Assembly (NCBI GenBank): GCA_938024995.1
Contig: CALJDU010000036.1
Coordinates: 81,520-115,356, forward strand
Length of the DNA stretch: 33,837 bases
Origin: an uncultured bacterium
GTDB taxonomy: Bacteria > Myxococcota_A > Polyangia > Polyangiales > Houyiibacteriaceae
Reading direction: 5' to 3'
Shown: positions 30,016 through 33,837 of the stretch, one piece after another
Layout: each line of letters starts with the position of its first letter
How positions within the stretch are numbered: the first letter of the stretch is position 1
Position numbers and translations under genes: made by a program
Notes under the pieces: generated by a model
Seen by the model: only the letters and a program-made list of their open reading frames with translations
Database searches by the model: none
Told to the model about the DNA's origin: nothing

Positions 30016-31368
30016 GTGAAGAAACTCAAGCTGCATCATCAAATCCTCATCGCGATGGTGCTCGGCGCGCTCATCGGGCTCCCGCTCAACTGGGCCGCGG
30101 CGAACGGTTCGGTCGACGCCGAGCTGGTCGCGACGATCGCGGACGTTGGCAAGAAGCTCGGTTCGATCTTCTTGCGGCTGCTCAAGATGCTCGTCGTCCC
30201 GCTCATCGTCTCGTCGCTCATCAGCGGCGTGACCGGGATGGGCAACCTCAAGAAGCTCGGTGCGCTCGGTGGACGCACGGTGCTCTTCTACATGAGCACC
30301 AGCGCGCTCGCGATCTTCACGGGTCTCGTGTTGGTAAACATCATCCAGCCGGGCGTGGGCGCCGACCTCGGGCTCATTGAAGCAAACGCAGAGGGACATG
30401 CTGCGCCCGCGGTGAGCAGCGAAGACCAAGGGCTCGGCGGCGTGCTCTGGGCGCAGCTCGAAGGGATGATCCCGACCAACCCGCTCAAGGCCGCGGCCGA
30501 AGGCGACATGCTGCCGGTGATCTTCTTTTCGATCCTGCTCGGCATCTTCATCAACGCGGTGGAGCACGACGAAGTCGAGGGCGAGGCGCCCTATCGCGAC
30601 GAGCCACATGAGAAGGCGCGCGCGAGCGCGTTGGCGGCCAAGCTCCGCGAGTTCTTCGAGGGGCTCTTCGCGGTCATGATGCGCATGACGCTTTTCGTGA
30701 TCGCGCTCGCGCCTTACGGCGTCTTTGGCTTCATGCTCTACGCCTGCGCGGGCCGCGGCTTCAGCGCGTTCCAAGCGCTCGGTATGTACGCGCTCACGGT
30801 CGCGATCGCGCTCGCGATCCATGCCTTCATCACGCTGCCGCTGATCCTGCGCACGTTTGGTTCTCGCTCTCCTCTTGAGCATGCGCGCGCGATGACGCCC
30901 GCGCTGCTGACCGCGTTCAGCACCGCGTCCAGCAACGGGACCTTGCCGCTCACGATGCAGTGCGTGGAAGAGCGGGCCGGCGTGAGCAACAAGGTGAGCT
31001 CTTTTGTGCTCCCGCTCGGCGCGACCATCAACATGGACGGCACCGCGCTCTACGAAGTCGTCGCGGTGCTCTTCATCGCGCAGCTGACGCCCGGCGTGGA
31101 CCTCACGATCGCGCAGCAAGTGATCGTCGCGCTGACCGCGCTCTTGGCGAGCGTGGGCGCGGCGGGGATCCCTCACGCCGGAACGGTCATGATGGTCGTG
31201 GTCCTGGCCGCGGTGGGGCTGCCGACATCGGCGGTGGGTTTGATCCTCGCGGTTGACCGCGTTCTCGACATGTGTCGAACGACCGTGAATGTGTGGTCGG
31301 ACTCGATCGCTGCGGCGGTGATCGGTCGGTTCGCGGACGAGCTCGAGGACGAAGGAGAGCGAGCATGA
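30016..31368 (+). CDS. Dicarboxylate/amino acid:cation symporter (DAACS family)
   Basis: Protein of 450 residues of the GltP/DctA family, which imports glutamate, aspartate or C4-dicarboxylates with H+ or Na+. The Ser-rich hairpin motif STASSNGTLP begins at residue 302, and the substrate/cation-binding NMDGT is at 339-343 (PLGATINMDGTALYE). About eight hydrophobic segments are visible. An extra charged loop of about 40 residues (VEHDEVEGEAPYRDEPHEKA region) between helices is longer than in E. coli GltP. The start is GTG at 30016. The stop overlaps the ATG of the next gene (ATGA). Substrate cannot be told apart by eye. It is divergent from pyrR, whose pathway uses aspartate. Confidence 0.94.
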   Translation: MKKLKLHHQILIAMVLGALIGLPLNWAAANGSVDAELVATIADVGKKLGSIFLRLLKMLVVPLIVSSLISGVTGMGNLKKLGALGGRTVLFYMSTSALAIFTGLVLVNIIQPGVGADLGLIEANAEGHAAPAVSSEDQGLGGVLWAQLEGMIPTNPLKAAAEGDMLPVIFFSILLGIFINAVEHDEVEGEAPYRDEPHEKARASALAAKLREFFEGLFAVMMRMTLFVIALAPYGVFGFMLYACAGRGFSAFQALGMYALTVAIALAIHAFITLPLILRTFGSRSPLEHARAMTPALLTAFSTASSNGTLPLTMQCVEERAGVSNKVSSFVLPLGATINMDGTALYEVVAVLFIAQLTPGVDLTIAQQVIVALTALLASVGAAGIPHAGTVMMVVVLAAVGLPTSAVGLILAVDRVLDMCRTTVNVWSDSIAAAVIGRFADELEDEGERA

Positions 31369-31799
31369 CGATTCGCAGAGTTGTTCCGCCGGATCGGATC
31401 CTTGGTGGCAAAGGTCTGAGCCGCGCGCTCAAGCAAGACGCGCGCGCGCTGGCGGAGGCGTACTTCTCGGGCGAGCAGGGACCACCTCCCGCGAGTCGGC
31501 TCGACTGGCTGATCGAAGAGATCGACGACTTTGTTCGCCACGCTGGTCCGCGCGCGCGGATGACGTTTCAAGGCGCGGTCAAAGCGGTGAGCGCGCTTGC
31601 GCCGGTCGCGATCGGCAAGCTCCCTCCTCTGCGCAAGCTCAAGCTTGAAGACCGCGTACGCGCGATCGAGAAGTTCGAGGCGACGCAGCTGGGGCTGGCG
31701 GCCCTCGGCGCGAAAGCGATGCTCTGCATCATCTACTACGAGCATCCCGACGCCGCGGCCGAGATCGGCTTCGACGGGAAGTGCATGGGCGACTCATGA
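31365..31799 (+). CDS. Small helical protein, probable partner of the GMC oxidoreductase
   Basis: Protein of 144 residues with no signal peptide. It is helical, with 'KLEDRVRAIEKFEATQLGLAALGAK' and a terminal 'MLCIIYYEHPDAAAEIGFDGKCMGDS'. That ending resembles the region before the FAD domain of long-chain fatty alcohol oxidases and the small subunits paired with some GMC oxidoreductases ('..YY..P.....IGY.G'). This is a recalled similarity, not a search result. The gene overlaps the symporter stop by 4 bp and precedes the GMC gene by 76 bp, which supports a split two-subunit oxidase. The ATG at 31365 is fixed by the overlap. Confidence 0.72.
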   Translation: MTIRRVVPPDRILGGKGLSRALKQDARALAEAYFSGEQGPPPASRLDWLIEEIDDFVRHAGPRARMTFQGAVKAVSALAPVAIGKLPPLRKLKLEDRVRAIEKFEATQLGLAALGAKAMLCIIYYEHPDAAAEIGFDGKCMGDS

Positions 31800-31819
31800 G
31801 AGCGACGAAGGAGCGTAGG

Positions 31820-31860
31820 GCGGAGCGAACACGAGGTCCCCGCAGAGCGGAGCGAACATG
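31820..31860. repeat. 14-bp direct repeats before the GMC gene
   Basis: GCGGAGCGAACACG (31820-31833) recurs as GCGGAGCGAACATG (31847-31860), one mismatch, the second copy containing a candidate ATG at 31858. The 27-bp period could be a regulatory or slippage repeat in this short spacer. Confidence 0.4.
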
Positions 31861-31875
31861 GGCGGGAGGCTCCCG

Positions 31876-33408
31876 ATGACCGGCGGGTATCACAGCGCGC
31901 GGGATCTTAAGCGTCGACTGGAGCTCTCCTGCGATGTCGTGGTGGTCGGTTCCGGCGCTGGCGGAGCGACCGTCGCGACCGAGCTCGCGGAGAGCGGCCT
32001 GTCCGTCATCGTTCTCGAAGAAGGTCCCAACGTCAGCAACAAGATGCAGGGCGAGTTCCGCCCGAGCGAGTCGCTGCGTCACGTGTGGCGCGACGGCGGC
32101 ACCACGGTCACCGCGCCGATCGGAGACTCGCCCGCGATCAACGTGACCATGGGACGCGCGGTCGGCGGATCCTCGATCCTCACCGGCGGCGTTTGCTTTC
32201 GCATCCCGGAGAACGTGCTCTCCGCCTGGGAACGCGACCACGGGCTAAGCGAGTACACCTACAAGAATCTCGAGCCCTATTTTGAGCGCGTCGAGAAGCG
32301 CATGCACATCACGCAGGTTCCGGAGTCGATGCGCTCGCGCTCCACGGTGCTCTTCGGCGAAGGTCTGCTCAAGAAGAAGGGCGTCCCCCTTGAGCCGCTG
32401 ATGCGGAACACCGGACACGAGTGCAACGGATGCGGGCGCTGCAACTTTGGTTGCCCCGAAGGCGCGAAGATGAGCGTCGATAAGAGCTACCTCCCGTTCG
32501 CCGTGGAGCACGGCGCGCAGGTCTTCTCGCACTGCCAAGTCGACAAGGTGATGTTCCGCGGGCGTCGCGCGGTCGGCGTGAAGGGTCGCATCTTGAACCG
32601 TCCGGGCGGCAAGCGCGGCGATGAACTCGTGGTGCACGCAAAGCGCGTCGTCATCTCGACCAGCGCGTGGCATACGCCCGTGATCTTGAAGCGAAGCGGC
32701 ATCAAGAACCGCGCGCTCGGCAAGCGCATGACGCTGCATCCGGGCTTCCGGATGATGGCGCGCTTCAAAGACCCTGTGGAGGGGTGGAAGGGCGCGCTTC
32801 AGTCCGCGTTTACCGAGGCCTTCGAGGGCACCACGTTGGTGAGCTTGTTCGTCCCGGTGAGCGTGGTCGGCGCGACCATGCCGGGCGTCGGCAAAGAGCA
32901 CGTGAAGAACGCCCGACGCATCCCGCACATCGCGATGTTTGGCGGGATGATCCACGACCGCGGGGCCGGCGTGGTTCGCACGATCCCAGGTCAGAAGGAT
33001 CCGATCGTGACCTACAAGATGCCGAAAGAAGACCGCGCGATGATCCCGAAGATCCTCCGCGCGCTCGGCGGCACCTTCCTCGAGGCGGGCGCCGAAGAGG
33101 TTTACCCGCCGGTGCTCGGGTTGCCGAGCGGGCTCGACGCGGACGCATTTAATCGCTTTGAGTTCGAGAAGGTTCCGGGCCGACGCTTTGAGGCGACCAG
33201 TCAGCACCCGCTCGGCACCACGCGCATGGGCACAAGTGAAAAGGTGGCCGTAACGGACGCGGACGGTCGGGTTTTCGGGGTCGAAGAGCTCTACGTCGCG
33301 GACGGCGGATTGCTCCCGACCAGTCTCGGCGTGAACCCGCAGCAGTCGATCATGAGCGTCGCGACGCGGGTCGCGCATCAAATGCGCGAGCGCCGACTTC
33401 GACGATAG
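31876..33408 (+). CDS. GMC-family FAD oxidoreductase with Cys cluster
   Basis: Protein of about 510 residues. The Rossmann FAD motif VVVVGSGAGGATVATELAES is near the start (GSGAGG 25-30), followed by 'MGRAVGGSSILTGGVCFRIP', and the C-terminal GMC signature is 'TSQHPLGTTRMG' plus 'YVADGGLLPTSLGVNPQQSI'. A ferredoxin-like Cys motif lies in the middle (C183-x2-C186-x2-C189-x3-C193-P), as in GMC proteins of the long-chain alcohol/cholesterol oxidase group; it may bind an Fe-S cluster or be structural. The family oxidises alcohols to aldehydes or ketones. ATG at 31876 has GGGAGG 6 nt upstream; ATG at 31858 (GGAG 5 nt upstream) is an alternative. It is third in the symporter operon. Confidence 0.93.
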   Translation: MTGGYHSARDLKRRLELSCDVVVVGSGAGGATVATELAESGLSVIVLEEGPNVSNKMQGEFRPSESLRHVWRDGGTTVTAPIGDSPAINVTMGRAVGGSSILTGGVCFRIPENVLSAWERDHGLSEYTYKNLEPYFERVEKRMHITQVPESMRSRSTVLFGEGLLKKKGVPLEPLMRNTGHECNGCGRCNFGCPEGAKMSVDKSYLPFAVEHGAQVFSHCQVDKVMFRGRRAVGVKGRILNRPGGKRGDELVVHAKRVVISTSAWHTPVILKRSGIKNRALGKRMTLHPGFRMMARFKDPVEGWKGALQSAFTEAFEGTTLVSLFVPVSVVGATMPGVGKEHVKNARRIPHIAMFGGMIHDRGAGVVRTIPGQKDPIVTYKMPKEDRAMIPKILRALGGTFLEAGAEEVYPPVLGLPSGLDADAFNRFEFEKVPGRRFEATSQHPLGTTRMGTSEKVAVTDADGRVFGVEELYVADGGLLPTSLGVNPQQSIMSVATRVAHQMRERRLRR

Positions 33409-33746
33409 TTGGGTTGGTTCGCGGTCGAGTGTGCGCTCGAATGAGGAGAGCTATGCGCGTGTGCGAGAGCGGTGCTCGCGGAGCGAGCGCCCTCCCGACG
33501 GGGCACAGGTCTCCGCTCTCTGGGACCCCTTCGGTCTCCGGCCCTTGGCGGGCCTCCGCCCTATCCCAAGTTCGCTGAGACCCGCGCCCCGTCGGGAGGG
33601 CTCTTGGCGCGATTGGAAGCACCGTGGGTGGAGCGACGGTGGGTTTTGGGGGAGGTGTGGCGGTGCTCGCGGATCGCGTTCGCGAGAGGGGAGGCACCAT
33701 GTGAGTGTGACTCCGTTTTTATTCGCGGTCGTGTTCGCGTTCGCGT
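33409..33746. other. Gene-free structured region after the GMC gene
   Basis: About 340 bp without a credible gene on either strand. It contains several hairpins: GCTCGC-GGA-GCGAGC near 33474-33488, GGCCC-TTGGC-GGGCC near 33539-33555 and CTCGCG/CGCGAG near 33665-33685. The sequence GCGGTGCTCGCGGA occurs twice, near 33470 and 33661. It may hold the operon terminator. Confidence 0.5.
33490..33601. repeat. Long inverted repeat in the gene-free region
   Basis: CCCTCCCGACGGGGC (33490-33504) is perfectly inverted at 33586-33600, with one more G-C pair (33489/33601) and further imperfect pairing inside (GGTCTC against GAGACC). The roughly 27-bp imperfect stem encloses about 55 nt. Confidence 0.7.
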
Positions 33747-33837
33747 GTTCGTGTGTTCGTGTGTTCGTGTGTTCGTGTGTTCGTGTGTTCGTGTGTTCGT
33801 GTGTTCGTGTGTTCGTGTGTTCGTGTGTTCGTGTGTT
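33747..33837. repeat. 8-bp tandem repeat (GTTCGTGT)n at the window end
   Basis: Unit GTTCGTGT repeats without error about 11.4 times and runs off the end, preceded by degenerate units (GTGTTCGCGTTCGCGT). It is non-coding. Confidence 0.95.

Noticed and set aside
29968..31176. 402-codon minus-strand frame opposite the symporter
   Set aside because: Product is almost entirely Arg/Glu/His/Asp, an antisense shadow of a membrane protein.
33747..33837. CRISPR array at the window end
   Set aside because: It is a simple 8-bp tandem repeat with no spacers and no cas genes.

Overview
The window looks like chromosomal DNA of a high-G+C Gram-negative bacterium, most likely a myxobacterium-like member of the Myxococcota (Sandaracinus/Polyangium-type). 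This is an inference from gene style: a TIGR02999-type ECF sigma factor fused in operon to a giant Ser/Thr kinase-ATPase-TPR protein, many lipoproteins, a Cys-rich FG-GAP lipoprotein, an outer-membrane lipid-asymmetry (Mla) transporter core, and frequent GTG starts. No rRNA, tRNA, CRISPR array or phage genes were seen.

Layout. 1-4.0 kb: YceI-like lipoprotein, a membrane-anchored XRE regulator, a small glycine-rich membrane protein, an exported protein with a duplicated domain, and a fatty acid desaturase. 4.2-8.6 kb: ECF sigma factor plus Ser/Thr kinase-AAA-TPR signalling protein. 8.6-10.4 kb: MlaE-MlaF ABC transporter. 10.4-16.2 kb: kynureninase-like PLP enzyme, lipoproteins and anchored proteins of unknown role, a Bax-inhibitor-1 family protein and a membrane metallophosphoesterase. 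16.4-25.9 kb: unknown protein, exported phospholipase-D-like protein divergent from an FG-GAP lipoprotein, MpaB-type oxygenase, small DUF4190-like membrane protein, CehA/PHP metallohydrolase, unknown proteins. 25.9-27.3 kb: an ATP-grasp ligase gene, less G+C-rich than its surroundings, bracketed by two inverted 166-bp MITE-like elements. 27.3-29.9 kb: pyrR-pyrB-namZ operon (pyrimidine synthesis plus cell-wall sugar recycling), read leftward. 30.0-33.4 kb: dicarboxylate/amino acid symporter, small partner protein and GMC oxidoreductase, read rightward. 33.4 kb to the end: no gene; a structured inverted-repeat region, then an 8-bp tandem repeat running off the window, which probably marks an assembly break.

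Most interesting signals: (1) the two near-identical 166-bp inverted elements with 28-bp terminal inverted repeats and TA (or CTAG) target duplications, enclosing one compositionally unusual ATP-grasp gene; (2) a recurrent TAnnnT-like -10 box 5-9 nt before start codons, suggesting widespread leaderless transcription; (3) an apparently split long-chain-alcohol-oxidase-type system (small helical protein plus GMC subunit with a Cys cluster) coupled to a carboxylate symporter; (4) possible shared operators in divergent regions. Functions are read from motifs and remembered family features only; no database search was run.
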